64,000 bases of DNA from an uncultured Muribaculum sp. GTDB taxonomy: Bacteria; Bacteroidota; Bacteroidia; Bacteroidales; Muribaculaceae. The position numbers and the translations under genes are program-made. The notes beneath the pieces were generated by a model, which was given only the letters and a program-made list of their open reading frames with translations, was not told where the DNA came from and did no database searches. The stretch spans positions 62,001 through 126,000 of the forward strand of contig CAJTSK010000002.1 of assembly GCA_910578835.1 (NCBI GenBank). Reading direction: 5' to 3'. This document shows, piece by piece, positions 45,642 through 54,428 of this stretch (position 1 is the stretch's first letter; each line of letters opens with the position of its first letter).

Positions 45642-46328
45642 TTATTTTATTGATGACTTATTTTTATGTGGCTTGAAGAAGTTGTATGCTATGTACAATA
45701 TACATATTACTCCAATGCCAAGACCTATATATGTAAGGTAATCGTTGTATTCCTCAACCTTGGCGTAGAGTTGCTCCTGAGGGACAATCTTGCCGAGCCA
45801 GAAGCCAAGAGCGGCAAGAACGCAGTTCCATACCATGGCTCCAAGACCGGTGAAAATTACAAATTTTCCGATATTCATGCGGGCAAGTCCTGCCGGAATG
45901 GATATGAGCTGTCTTACCGCGGGGATGAGTCGACCTATAAAAGTTGATATGGCTCCATGACGGTCGAAATATTCTTCCGCGTGTTTTACCTTCTCTTCAT
46001 TTATCAGCAACGCGTGTCCGAGGCGGCTGTTGGCAAACTTATATACTATAGGTCGCCCGATCCATACCGAAAGGAAATAATTGATGAGAGCGCCTACGAT
46101 GGCACCGGCTGTCGCCACAAGTACTACCGCAACCACATTGACATCGCCTTTTGTGCAGGCGAGGTACGCTGCAGGTGGCACTATGACTTCAGACGGGAAG
46201 GGGATAAATGAACTCTCGATTATCATGAATACAAAAACGAGAAGATATACCATTGCCCCGTCGGCTGTCAAGAATTGCTTCATAATGTCGGCAGGGTCAA
46301 ATATGGCAAGTGTAATTAAGTCAAACAT
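45642..46328 (-). CDS. DedA-family membrane protein
   Basis: 228 residues with several hydrophobic segments. Family motifs include FPSEVIVPPAAYLA, GALINYFLSVWIGR, FIGRLIPAVRQLISIPAG and a final C-terminal helix pair. DedA/Tvp38 proteins take part in membrane homeostasis, and some flip undecaprenyl phosphate or phospholipid carriers. Which lipid this one handles is unknown. Confidence 0.9.
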   Translation of the reverse strand: MFDLITLAIFDPADIMKQFLTADGAMVYLLVFVFMIIESSFIPFPSEVIVPPAAYLACTKGDVNVVAVVLVATAGAIVGALINYFLSVWIGRPIVYKFANSRLGHALLINEEKVKHAEEYFDRHGAISTFIGRLIPAVRQLISIPAGLARMNIGKFVIFTGLGAMVWNCVLAALGFWLGKIVPQEQLYAKVEEYNDYLTYIGLGIGVICILYIAYNFFKPHKNKSSIK

Positions 46329-46356
46329 ATACTTTTTTATAGGCTAAATTACGATT

Positions 46357-46388
46357 CAAAATTAGTCAATAAACTCTTAAAAAACAAT
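46357..46388 (-). promoter_or_regulatory. Promoter of DedA-rpe operon
   Basis: Minus-strand ATTG (46388-46385), a 20-bp spacer, TAATTTTG (46364-46357). The leader to ATG 46328 is about 25 nt. Confidence 0.6.
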
Positions 46389-46406
46389 TTTTTTGATTAG
46401 AAACCC

Positions 46407-46988
46407 TTAAAATATGCCTATTTGATGCAGCATTTCTGCATAATAAGCCGCTTTTTTCTCAATTGCGAGCGGATAGGCGCGAGAAGTTGACGGCATCCTG
46501 TAGATGCTTACCTGTCGTCGGTCACTAAGTGTTGTTGTCACTGATTCTCCTATTTTAGGGAGAGTGGTGCCGGTAATTTCAGCAAGTGTTTCGCCTGCTT
46601 TCTCTCCTGTTGTCGCCAGTGTGTGGCAGTCGGGTATCTTTTCCAGAATGTCCATTAGCGGAATAGGCTTCACTATTTCCAGATACTTGTCGGATGCATT
46701 GTCTTTCAATCTCCTGACTGCATGTCCGGTGTCATTCAGGGCAATCCCCTTGTCGTTGAGTAGCTCTTTTATGAGGGGAAGCCTGAATGTCCGTGTATTA
46801 CTATCATATAGATAGTCTTTGTCTCCATAGAATATTATACCCATTATTCGCCAGAAGTCATTTATGCGGTTTGGGTAATAGAAGTCCATAGACCAGCGTT
46901 CCTGCTTGGGCGGGAATGTCCCCATAATGAGAATTTTCGCATTGTCGGGCAGATATGGCTCAAACGGGTGATATTCAAGAGGTATCAT
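46407..46988 (-). CDS. Uracil-DNA glycosylase superfamily protein, HDG/MUG-like
   Basis: 193 residues. Motif 1 is GTFPP (23-27) followed by FYYPNRINDFW (36-46), resembling family 6 hypoxanthine-DNA glycosylases and MUG-type enzymes. Motif 2 is PSTSRAYP (166-173), close to the LPSTSPAN pattern. It would remove deaminated bases such as uracil or hypoxanthine; the exact base is not clear because the first motif lacks the usual GSFPS or GINPG wording. Its ATG overlaps the stop of the flavodiiron gene by four bases (ATGA type), so the two are made together. Confidence 0.78.
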   Translation of the reverse strand: MIPLEYHPFEPYLPDNAKILIMGTFPPKQERWSMDFYYPNRINDFWRIMGIIFYGDKDYLYDSNTRTFRLPLIKELLNDKGIALNDTGHAVRRLKDNASDKYLEIVKPIPLMDILEKIPDCHTLATTGEKAGETLAEITGTTLPKIGESVTTTLSDRRQVSIYRMPSTSRAYPLAIEKKAAYYAEMLHQIGIF

Positions 46989-48184
46989 GAATTTAGTAGT
47001 TGATTTGCTATTGAGTCGGCGAGCGCATGGCAGTCGGCTATTGTTGCGGCGGTGGGTGCTTGCTTTGTTTCTACCGACATCACCTCGTCGCTATATAATT
47101 TTGCATCTTCAAGCAGCTGGTTGATGCGCTTTACTGCCTGGGGCGCCCAGGTGTAAGAGCCGAAAGTGCCGATAACGCGGTTTTTAAGCTCGCGTGTCTT
47201 GATTGCGTTAAGTATGTATTCTACCGGAGGGAATAGTGTGTTGGAGTAGGTGGGGGCTCCAATCACAAGACCCTTGTAGCGGAATATGTCACTTATTATA
47301 TATGATGGATGCGACTTGGTTACATTGTGTATCTTTATGGTCTTGATGCCTCTCTCGGCGAGACGGGCGGCTATAGCCTCAGCCATCTCCTCTGTGTTGC
47401 CATACATAGAGCCATACACTATTGTCACACCTTCTTCTCCCTCATAACGGCTGAGCTTGTCGTAGATGGCTCCGACTCTATTTATTTCTTTGTGCCACAC
47501 AGGTCCGTGGGTCGAGCATATATAGTCGGCGGTCAGTGACGATAATTTTGCCATCGCTTTTTGTACAAACTGACCGTATTTACCAACGATGTTGGAGTAG
47601 TAACGGTACATTTCGGGGATAAATGGCTCAATATCGGTCTCTTCATCGATGATTCCGCCATTAAGCGCGCCGAAACAGCCAAATGCATCGCCCGAGAAGA
47701 GTACTTTCTTCTCTTCTACATATGTCATCATCGTCTCGGGCCAGTGAACCATGGGGGTAATCTTAAACGTGAGACTCATTCCGCCAAGGTCGATTTTGTC
47801 TCCGTCGGCAATTTTGAGCGTATTTTCATCGATTCCGTAAAATCCTTTTACCATTTCGAGGGTCTTTGCATTGCCCACTATCGTCATGTCAGGAAAGAAA
47901 CTGCGCAATACCTTGATTGAACCTGAATGGTCAGGCTCCATATGGTTGATTATCAGATAATCGGGTGCTGTGCCTTCGCCAATAATCCGTTCGATATTTT
48001 CACGAAGCTTGTCACATTCGCTTATTTCCACTCCGTCAATCAGGGCAATCTTGCTCTCTCCCTTTACGATATAAGAGTTATAGCTTACGCCGTGAGGTAT
48101 GGGCCACAACGCTTCAAAGCGGTGGGTGGTGCGGTCATTGACTCCGACATAATAGATGCCTTCAACAATTTTCTTTATATTCAT
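46985..48184 (-). CDS. FprA-type flavodiiron protein (A-type flavoprotein)
   Basis: 399 residues. The beta-lactamase-like domain holds the diiron ligands H81, E83, D85, H86, H147, D166 and H226 (motif HMEPDHSG). The flavodoxin domain (about 252-395) has the FMN loop YGSMYGNTEEMA. It reduces O2 to water and/or NO to N2O, taking electrons from rubredoxin or a reductase that is not encoded here. No rubredoxin is fused at the C-terminus. It is followed by, and overlaps, a DNA glycosylase gene. Its promoter is not evident; the upstream efp terminator separates it from efp. Confidence 0.94.
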   Translation of the reverse strand: MNIKKIVEGIYYVGVNDRTTHRFEALWPIPHGVSYNSYIVKGESKIALIDGVEISECDKLRENIERIIGEGTAPDYLIINHMEPDHSGSIKVLRSFFPDMTIVGNAKTLEMVKGFYGIDENTLKIADGDKIDLGGMSLTFKITPMVHWPETMMTYVEEKKVLFSGDAFGCFGALNGGIIDEETDIEPFIPEMYRYYSNIVGKYGQFVQKAMAKLSSLTADYICSTHGPVWHKEINRVGAIYDKLSRYEGEEGVTIVYGSMYGNTEEMAEAIAARLAERGIKTIKIHNVTKSHPSYIISDIFRYKGLVIGAPTYSNTLFPPVEYILNAIKTRELKNRVIGTFGSYTWAPQAVKRINQLLEDAKLYSDEVMSVETKQAPTAATIADCHALADSIANQLLNS

Positions 48185-48239
48185 AACTAACAGCTATATA
48201 ATTCTAAATTCACATCGATTGTTCAATCTCTCTTCAACT

Positions 48240-48273
48240 AAAAGAGCCGCTCTCAGTGAGAAACGGCTCTTTT
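48240..48273 (-). terminator. Terminator downstream of efp
   Basis: Stem AAAAGAGCCG/CGGCTCTTTT with an inner TCTC/GAGA stem, lying 23 nt after the efp stop (48296) on the minus strand. The plus strand also has a T-run, but no plus gene ends here. Confidence 0.75.
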
Positions 48274-48295
48274 TGTAAGGTTATTGCTGTGGCGA

Positions 48296-48871
48296 TTAGG
48301 CTTTTGCTCGCTCAACGCGTTCTACATATGAGCCGTCACGGGTGTCGATACGCACCTTGTCGCCGGTCTCGCAGAAGAGGGGTACACGCACTTCTGCGCC
48401 GGTCTCTACTGTTGCAGGCTTGAGGGTGTTGGTAGCGGTGTCGCCCTTGATGCCGGGCTCGGTATAGGTGATTTCAAGCACAACGCTTGTGGGCATCTCG
48501 CAAGTAAGGATGGTGTCAGACGCAGCGTGAACCATAGCCTCACAAATATCGCCTTCTTTGAGGAACTGTACGCCGTCAATGCTTTCGCCGGGGATAGCTA
48601 CCTGCTCGAAGGTTTCAGTGTGCATGAAGTTGTAGCCCATATCATCTTTGTAAAGATACTGGTAGGGACGACGCTCGATACGCACTTCGTCAACCTTAAC
48701 GCCTGAGTTCCAAGTCTTGTCGAGGATACGACCGGTCTTTACGTTTTTGAGCTTGGTACGCACAAAAGCCGGCCCCTTGCCGGGCTTTACATGAAGAAAT
48801 TCTACAATAAAGAAGTAGTTGCCATCGATATCGAGGCACATTCCGTTTTTAAAATCTGCAGTTGTTGCCAT
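48296..48871 (-). CDS. efp: Elongation factor P
   Basis: 191 residues, KOW-like domain I plus two OB domains. The tip lysine is K32 in HVKPGKGPAF; in many bacteria this residue is modified, but no modification gene (epmA/epmB) is in the window. The C-terminal part (VPLFCETGDKVRIDTRDGSYVERV) is the EF-P signature. It relieves ribosome stalling at polyproline, which is relevant here because the window encodes SprA with a proline run. It is divergent from the GH3 gene. Confidence 0.95.
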   Translation of the reverse strand: MATTADFKNGMCLDIDGNYFFIVEFLHVKPGKGPAFVRTKLKNVKTGRILDKTWNSGVKVDEVRIERRPYQYLYKDDMGYNFMHTETFEQVAIPGESIDGVQFLKEGDICEAMVHAASDTILTCEMPTSVVLEITYTEPGIKGDTATNTLKPATVETGAEVRVPLFCETGDKVRIDTRDGSYVERVERAKA

Positions 48872-48937
48872 AAATGATTATATCGTTTTTTTTATTCCTG
48901 TAGAGTGAAAAGCAAAATACTTTTCCGAATTTCAGTG

Positions 48938-48945
48938 CAAAGATA
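48938..48945 (-). promoter_or_regulatory. -7 element of efp
   Basis: Minus-strand TATCTTTG, a full match to TAnnTTTG, 67 nt before the efp ATG. The -33 region is AT-rich without a clear TTTG. It lies back to back with the GH3 promoter (48968-48975). Confidence 0.5.
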
Positions 48946-48967
48946 ATTACTTTTCTTAAATAAACCG

Positions 48968-48975
48968 TATATTTG
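48968..48975 (+). promoter_or_regulatory. -7 element of the GH3 gene
   Basis: TATATTTG, a full match to TAnnTTTG, 20 nt before ATG 48995. The -33 side is weak. Confidence 0.5.
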
Positions 48976-48994
48976 TAGATATTTAATCCATGTT

Positions 48995-51145
48995 ATGCAC
49001 ATCACGAAATTCTTCACATTGTTATTTGCCGCTTCCTTTTTTTCAGGAATTTCGGCGGCTGACCACGCTTTTCAAGACACGACCCTTGCTGACAACGACA
49101 GGGTTGAGTCGCTCATCAGGGAGCTTACGCTTGATGAAAAAGTGGCGTTATTGTCTACTGATCTCGGGGTGCCTCGCCTTGGCATTCCTCACTGCTGGCA
49201 AGTGGAGGGGCTGCACGGTCTCTCGCTGAGTGGACCCGGCAAGGAAAGTCGCGATACAATCCCGACTACAATTTTCCCGCAGGCCTATGGGCTTGGAGAG
49301 ACATGGGATCCATGTCTGGTAAGGCGTATTGCCGCTCATGTGGCTGAGGAAGCCAGATATTATTCTCATATTGACTCGGGGCGACGCTGCATGCTCGTCA
49401 TGAGGGCTCCTAACGCCGACCTCGCCCGTGACCCCCGCTGGGGCAGGACAGAGGAAAGTTTCGGAGAAGACCCTTATCTGACCTCTGTTATGACGGTTGC
49501 GAAGATAAAGGGATTGCAGGGCGACCATCCGCGTTACTGGCAGACCGCTGCATTGATGAAACATTTCCTTGCCAATAGTAATGAGTTTGGACGCGACAGC
49601 ACATCTTCTGATTTTGACTCGGCTCTGTTCCGCGATTATTATGCCTATCCGTTTTATAAAGGGGTTACTGAGGGTGGTTCCCGCGCCTACATGGCGGCTT
49701 ATAATAGCTGGAACGGGATACCGATGGCTATGCATCCGTGTCTTGACAGTATAACCCGCAAAGAGTGGGGTAATGACGGCATAATATGTACTGATGGCGG
49801 TGCTCTCGGATTGCTGATTTCGGCTCACAGGAGTTTTACTTCGCGTGCCGAAGGAGCTGCCGCGATAGTCAAGGCGACAACGGGTCAGTTTCTTGACAAG
49901 TATGAGGAAGATGTCAGGGAGGCGCTTGCCTCCGGCATTCTTACTGAAGACGATATAGACCGCGCTATCAGGGGTAATCTTAAAGTGGCGCTTAAGCTTG
50001 GGCTTCTTGACGGTGACAATCAGGCTAATCCGTATTTTATGAGTGAAGCGCCTGCTGTCGCTCCGTTCATGACTGATTATGCACGCTCTCTTGCACGTGA
50101 GGCTGTGGCAAAGTCAGTGGTGTTGTTGAAAAATTCGCCTGTTGGCGGCGGCAACCCGTTGCTTCCGCTTGACAAAAGCAAGATAAAGAAGATAGCTGTC
50201 GTTGGACCATATGCTGATAATATCGTTCAAGACTGGTATAGCGGAATGCCTCCTTATGAGGTGACAATTCTCGACGGATTGAAAAAGGCTGTTGAAGGCA
50301 CCGGCATAGAGGTGATGTATGCGCCTGACAATCGCATGGATATGGCTTCACGGATAGCTGCAGAGGCTGATGTGGTCATTGTGTGTACCGGCAATCATCC
50401 CTACGGCACAAAGCGTGACTGGTTTTTCTGTCCCGTTCCTTCTGATGGTAGGGAGGCGGTTGACCGTAGGTCGTTGATGCTTCCCGATGAAGATATGATT
50501 CGTCAGCTACATGCTGTAAACCCAAATACGGTGTTGTTGCTCGTAAGCAGTTTCCCCTATGCAATTAACTGGAGTAATGACAATCTGCCGTCGATACTGC
50601 ATGTGACCCATTGCGCACAGGAGCAGGGCAATGGAGTTGCCGACGTGCTTTTTGGTGATGTTAATCCGGCCGGACGCACGACCCAGACATGGGTAAGGGA
50701 TATACTCGACCTTCCCCCGGTGATGGATTATGACATACGCAACGGTCACACATATATGTATAACAGTAATAAGCCTCTCTATCCCTTTGGATATGGGTTA
50801 AGCTATACTGACTTTGCTTACGGCGACCTGTCGTCACGTATTTCTGACGGTAATCTTGTAGTGGATTTCTCTATTGCCAATACCGGCAGCCGCGACGGTG
50901 AAGAGGTGGCTCAGCTTTATCTGTCGGTTGACGGAGGTAACGTATATAAGCTGAAAGCGTTCCGCCGTCTGCCTATAAAGGCGGGTGACAGTGAAAAGGT
51001 GACATTCGTGATGCCGCTTTCGGAACTTGGCGACTGGAATGAGGCAGCCCGCGATTATGCGGTGCTTCCCGGCTCAAAGTTATATTTGAAGGTAGGCGCA
51101 TCGTCGGCCGACACAAGGCTCAACGCCACAATTACTACTGACTAA
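48995..51145 (+). CDS. Secreted glycoside hydrolase family 3 enzyme
   Basis: 716 residues with a signal peptide (MHITKFFTLLFAASFFSGISA) and no lipobox, so it is periplasmic. Family 3 marks: GIPHCWQVEGLHG, FGEDPYLTSVM, KHFLANSNE and the nucleophile D267 in IICTDGGALG, where TDGG replaces the more common SDW/SDY. The C-terminal (alpha/beta)6 sandwich domain (KKIAVVGPYAD) and an FnIII-like domain follow. It likely cleaves terminal beta-linked glucose or xylose, but the aglycone is unknown. It is not within a SusC/SusD locus. Confidence 0.92.
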   Translation: MHITKFFTLLFAASFFSGISAADHAFQDTTLADNDRVESLIRELTLDEKVALLSTDLGVPRLGIPHCWQVEGLHGLSLSGPGKESRDTIPTTIFPQAYGLGETWDPCLVRRIAAHVAEEARYYSHIDSGRRCMLVMRAPNADLARDPRWGRTEESFGEDPYLTSVMTVAKIKGLQGDHPRYWQTAALMKHFLANSNEFGRDSTSSDFDSALFRDYYAYPFYKGVTEGGSRAYMAAYNSWNGIPMAMHPCLDSITRKEWGNDGIICTDGGALGLLISAHRSFTSRAEGAAAIVKATTGQFLDKYEEDVREALASGILTEDDIDRAIRGNLKVALKLGLLDGDNQANPYFMSEAPAVAPFMTDYARSLAREAVAKSVVLLKNSPVGGGNPLLPLDKSKIKKIAVVGPYADNIVQDWYSGMPPYEVTILDGLKKAVEGTGIEVMYAPDNRMDMASRIAAEADVVIVCTGNHPYGTKRDWFFCPVPSDGREAVDRRSLMLPDEDMIRQLHAVNPNTVLLLVSSFPYAINWSNDNLPSILHVTHCAQEQGNGVADVLFGDVNPAGRTTQTWVRDILDLPPVMDYDIRNGHTYMYNSNKPLYPFGYGLSYTDFAYGDLSSRISDGNLVVDFSIANTGSRDGEEVAQLYLSVDGGNVYKLKAFRRLPIKAGDSEKVTFVMPLSELGDWNEAARDYAVLPGSKLYLKVGASSADTRLNATITTD

Positions 51146-51197
51146 ACCACGGTTATCAACCGTATCAGACAACTAACAACAAATAACATCAAAATCA

Positions 51198-53399
51198 ATG
51201 GAAAAAGTTCTTTTCTGGGGTGTACCGGCGGCATCATTGCTCGCTCTTCTGCTTGCCTGGTACTTTTACCGCCAAATGATGAAGGAGAGTGAGGGTACTC
51301 CCGTCATGCAAAAAATCGCGCTTTATGTGAGACAAGGTGCGATGTCGTATCTGAAGCAACAATATAAGATTGTTGGAATGGTGTTTATCGCGCTGGTTGT
51401 GCTGTTTTCCATAATGGCATACGGCTTTGACTTACAAAATCATTGGGTGCCTGTTGCGTTCCTGACCGGAGGCTTCTTTTCCGGATTGTCAGGATTTCTC
51501 GGCATGAAGACGGCGACTTATGCTTCGGCGCGCACTGCCAATGCGGCGCGTAAGTCGTTGAACGGCGGGTTGCGTGTAGCATTCCGTAGCGGCGCGGTGA
51601 TGGGTCTTGTCGTAGTCGGTCTTGGTCTGCTCGACATATCGTTCTGGTATCTTATCCTTGACTGGTGTGTGCCCGATGACCCCGCCACTCCTACGGCAAA
51701 ACTCTGTATGATTACCACGACCATGCTTACCTTTGGTATGGGTGCCAGTACGCAGGCTCTTTTCGCCCGAGTGGGTGGGGGTATCTATACCAAGGCTGCC
51801 GATGTCGGTGCCGACCTTGTGGGCAAGGTAGAGGCGGGCATCCCCGAGGATGACCCCCGCAATCCCGCCACGATAGCCGATAATGTAGGTGACAATGTGG
51901 GTGACGTAGCCGGAATGGGTGCCGACCTGTATGAGTCATATTGCGGGTCTATACTCGCCACCGCCGCACTTGGTGCCGCAGGATATATGGCTACCGGTGA
52001 TGTGGCGATGCAGTTTAAGGCGGTTCTTGCACCGATGCTTATAGCTGCTGTCGGTATAATCCTCTCGATAATAGGTATTTTCTCGGTGCGTACAAAGGAA
52101 GATGCGAAGATGAAGGATTTGCTCAACTCCCTTTCGTTTGGCACTAATCTCAGCTCGGTGCTTATTATTGCCGCCACATTCCTTATATTGTGGGCGCTCC
52201 AGCTCAATAACTGGGTGAATATCTCATTTGCCGTGGTTATAGGCTTGCTCGTGGGAGTAGTGATTGGACGTTCGACCGAGTATTATACTTCGCAGTCCTA
52301 TATGCCTACCCGTAAATTGGCTGAGAGCGGCAAGACAGGTCCTGCCACCGTTATTATCTCAGGTATCGGTCTTGGCATGGTTTCGACTGCTGTTCCGGTG
52401 CTTGCTGTGGTAGTGGGTATCATACTTTCTTATTGGCTTGCGTCAGGGTTTGACTTTGCTAATGTGAGCATGGGTCTCTACGGTATCGGTATTGCCGCTG
52501 TCGGAATGCTTTCGACACTTGGTATCACGCTTGCCACTGATGCTTACGGTCCTATCGCCGATAATGCCGGTGGTAATGCCGAAATGAGCGGCTTGGGTGA
52601 GGAAGTGCGCCGTCGCACAGATGCCCTTGATTCGCTTGGTAACACGACTGCCGCTACCGGTAAAGGTTTTGCCATCGGTTCGGCTGCGCTTACCGGTCTT
52701 GCATTGCTTGCTTCTTATATCGAGGAAATCCGTATCGGTCTTGCCCGCCTCGGCACTACCGCTATTAATCTCGGCGATATGACGAAGCCTATCCACGAAG
52801 CCTCATTTACTGATTTTATGACCTATTATGACGTCAACCTCATGAATCCAAAGGTGTTGTCAGGAATGTTTATCGGCAGCATGATGGCGTTTCTTTTCTG
52901 TGGACTCACGATGAATGCAGTCGGTCGTGCAGCCTCTCATATGGTGGAAGAGGTGCGTCGTCAGTTCCGTGAGATTAAAGGTATATTGACCGGTGATGCT
53001 GAACCTGATTATGCGCGTTGCGTGCAGATTTCCACCAAAGGCGCACAGAAGGAGATGGTGTTCCCGTCGTTGCTCGCGATTATCGCGCCTATCCTTACAG
53101 GACTTATTTTCGGTGTCCCCGGCGTGATAGGTCTGCTTGTCGGCGGCTTGTCGGCTGGATTTGTCCTTGCTATCTTCATGGCAAACTCCGGTGGTGCGTG
53201 GGACAATGCCAAGAAATATGTCGAGGAAGGTAACTTTGGTGGCAAAGGTGGTGATGTCCATAAGGCTACCGTGGTAGGCGACACTGTAGGTGACCCATTT
53301 AAAGATACATCCGGCCCGAGCCTCAACATTCTTATCAAGCTTATGTCGATGGTGGCTATTGTAATGGCGGGACTTACTGTTTCCTGGAGTCTTTTTTAA
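51198..53399 (+). CDS. hppA: Membrane-bound K+-dependent ion-pumping pyrophosphatase
   Basis: 733 residues with about 16 membrane helices. The catalytic motif is DVGADLVGKVE followed by DNVGDNVGD, with a second acidic cluster (DAYGPIADNAGG) and a third near the C-terminus (VVGDTVGDPFKDT). In GNTTAATGKG the residue after TT is Ala; Lys there marks K+-independent enzymes, so this one should need K+. It couples PPi hydrolysis to Na+ and/or H+ pumping; some Bacteroides relatives move both ions. It lies 52 nt after the GH3 gene. Confidence 0.95.
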   Translation: MEKVLFWGVPAASLLALLLAWYFYRQMMKESEGTPVMQKIALYVRQGAMSYLKQQYKIVGMVFIALVVLFSIMAYGFDLQNHWVPVAFLTGGFFSGLSGFLGMKTATYASARTANAARKSLNGGLRVAFRSGAVMGLVVVGLGLLDISFWYLILDWCVPDDPATPTAKLCMITTTMLTFGMGASTQALFARVGGGIYTKAADVGADLVGKVEAGIPEDDPRNPATIADNVGDNVGDVAGMGADLYESYCGSILATAALGAAGYMATGDVAMQFKAVLAPMLIAAVGIILSIIGIFSVRTKEDAKMKDLLNSLSFGTNLSSVLIIAATFLILWALQLNNWVNISFAVVIGLLVGVVIGRSTEYYTSQSYMPTRKLAESGKTGPATVIISGIGLGMVSTAVPVLAVVVGIILSYWLASGFDFANVSMGLYGIGIAAVGMLSTLGITLATDAYGPIADNAGGNAEMSGLGEEVRRRTDALDSLGNTTAATGKGFAIGSAALTGLALLASYIEEIRIGLARLGTTAINLGDMTKPIHEASFTDFMTYYDVNLMNPKVLSGMFIGSMMAFLFCGLTMNAVGRAASHMVEEVRRQFREIKGILTGDAEPDYARCVQISTKGAQKEMVFPSLLAIIAPILTGLIFGVPGVIGLLVGGLSAGFVLAIFMANSGGAWDNAKKYVEEGNFGGKGGDVHKATVVGDTVGDPFKDTSGPSLNILIKLMSMVAIVMAGLTVSWSLF

Positions 53400-53430
53400 A
53401 AGCAGAAAGCAAATATATATAAGGATTATC

Positions 53431-54264
53431 ATGAATATTAAAAAAATCTTAGTTGTGTTTTTGGCTGTCGCAGGATTGCTGACGGTTAAAGCGGCAGAGG
53501 TTGACTCGACATTCACTATTGCCGGCTCCAAGGGTGCGCTTGCCACAAGGTTGCAGTTACCCGACTTGAAGCCGGATGAAAAATGCCCTGTTGTCATATT
53601 GTGTCACGGTTTCTGCGGCAATATGGGTGGTCCGCTTTTTGACACTATTACCGCCGACCTTTTGAAGGCGGGTATCGGTGTCGTGAGGTTTGACTTCAAT
53701 GGACATGGCAGAAGTGAAGGTGACTTTCAGGAGATGACAGTGCCCAACGAAATCGAAGATGCTAAAAAGGTGATAGCGTGGACCGAGCGCCAGCCTTATA
53801 CCGCTTCCGTGTCGTTGCTCGGTCACTCTCAGGGCGGTGTCGTGTCGTCAATGACGGCGGGACAGATTGGCGCCGGGCGTATTGCCGCTGTGGTGCTGAT
53901 GGCTCCGGCTGCGGTGTTACGCGATGACGCGTTGAGAGGCAATACCATGGGCGCGATGTATGACCCATGGAATGCGCCCGAATATGTGGAACTTTTTGGT
54001 GGCATAAGGCTTGGCCGCGATTATATCGAGACCGCACGCGACCTTCCTGTTTATCAGGTTGCCTCACAATATGCCGGACCGGTGCTCGTCATTCACGGTA
54101 CAGCCGACAGGGTGGTGCCTTATACTTATGGTGAGCGGTATGCCGTTGAGTTGCCGGCAGCTCATCTTGAACTGATTCAAGGCGATGACCACGGATTTTC
54201 AAAAACAGTCAGTTCTTCGTCGGCATTGGCGGCAGGATGGCTTTCTGGTATCTTGAAGAAATAG
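53431..54264 (+). CDS. Secreted alpha/beta-hydrolase (esterase-like)
   Basis: 277 residues with a signal peptide (about 1-22, ending in LLTVKAAE). Nucleophile S133 in GHSQGG, acid D226 in GTADRVVP and histidine H254 in GDDHGFS complete the triad. The oxyanion region is CHGFCGN. The layout resembles feruloyl/cinnamoyl esterases and small carboxylesterases. Substrate unknown. It lies 31 nt after the pyrophosphatase gene, so the two may share a transcript. Confidence 0.86.
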   Translation: MNIKKILVVFLAVAGLLTVKAAEVDSTFTIAGSKGALATRLQLPDLKPDEKCPVVILCHGFCGNMGGPLFDTITADLLKAGIGVVRFDFNGHGRSEGDFQEMTVPNEIEDAKKVIAWTERQPYTASVSLLGHSQGGVVSSMTAGQIGAGRIAAVVLMAPAAVLRDDALRGNTMGAMYDPWNAPEYVELFGGIRLGRDYIETARDLPVYQVASQYAGPVLVIHGTADRVVPYTYGERYAVELPAAHLELIQGDDHGFSKTVSSSSALAAGWLSGILKK

Positions 54265-54283
54265 TCGTTTTTATCATCATCAT

Positions 54284-54317
54284 AGCCCTTGGCAACTTTG
54301 TCGCCAAGGGCTTTTTT
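54284..54317 (+). terminator. Terminator after the hydrolase gene
   Basis: Stem AGCCCTTGGC/GCCAAGGGCT (54284-54293 with 54303-54312), 9-nt loop, followed by TTTTTT. It ends the GH3-hppA-hydrolase unit. Confidence 0.88.
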
Positions 54318-54395
54318 GTGGAGTGAGGGAAGTTATCAACACTATACTATCGATAAGTTGTTAATAGCCGATTAGGATAAGACGTAAGGTTATGT

Positions 54396-54403
54396 TAACT
54401 TTG
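54396..54403 (+). promoter_or_regulatory. -7 element of mutL
   Basis: TAACTTTG, a full match to TAnnTTTG, 25 nt before the mutL ATG (54429). The -33 side is only TTAG-like. Confidence 0.5.
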
Positions 54404-54428
54404 TGATGATTATAAAGACAAAGCTACT

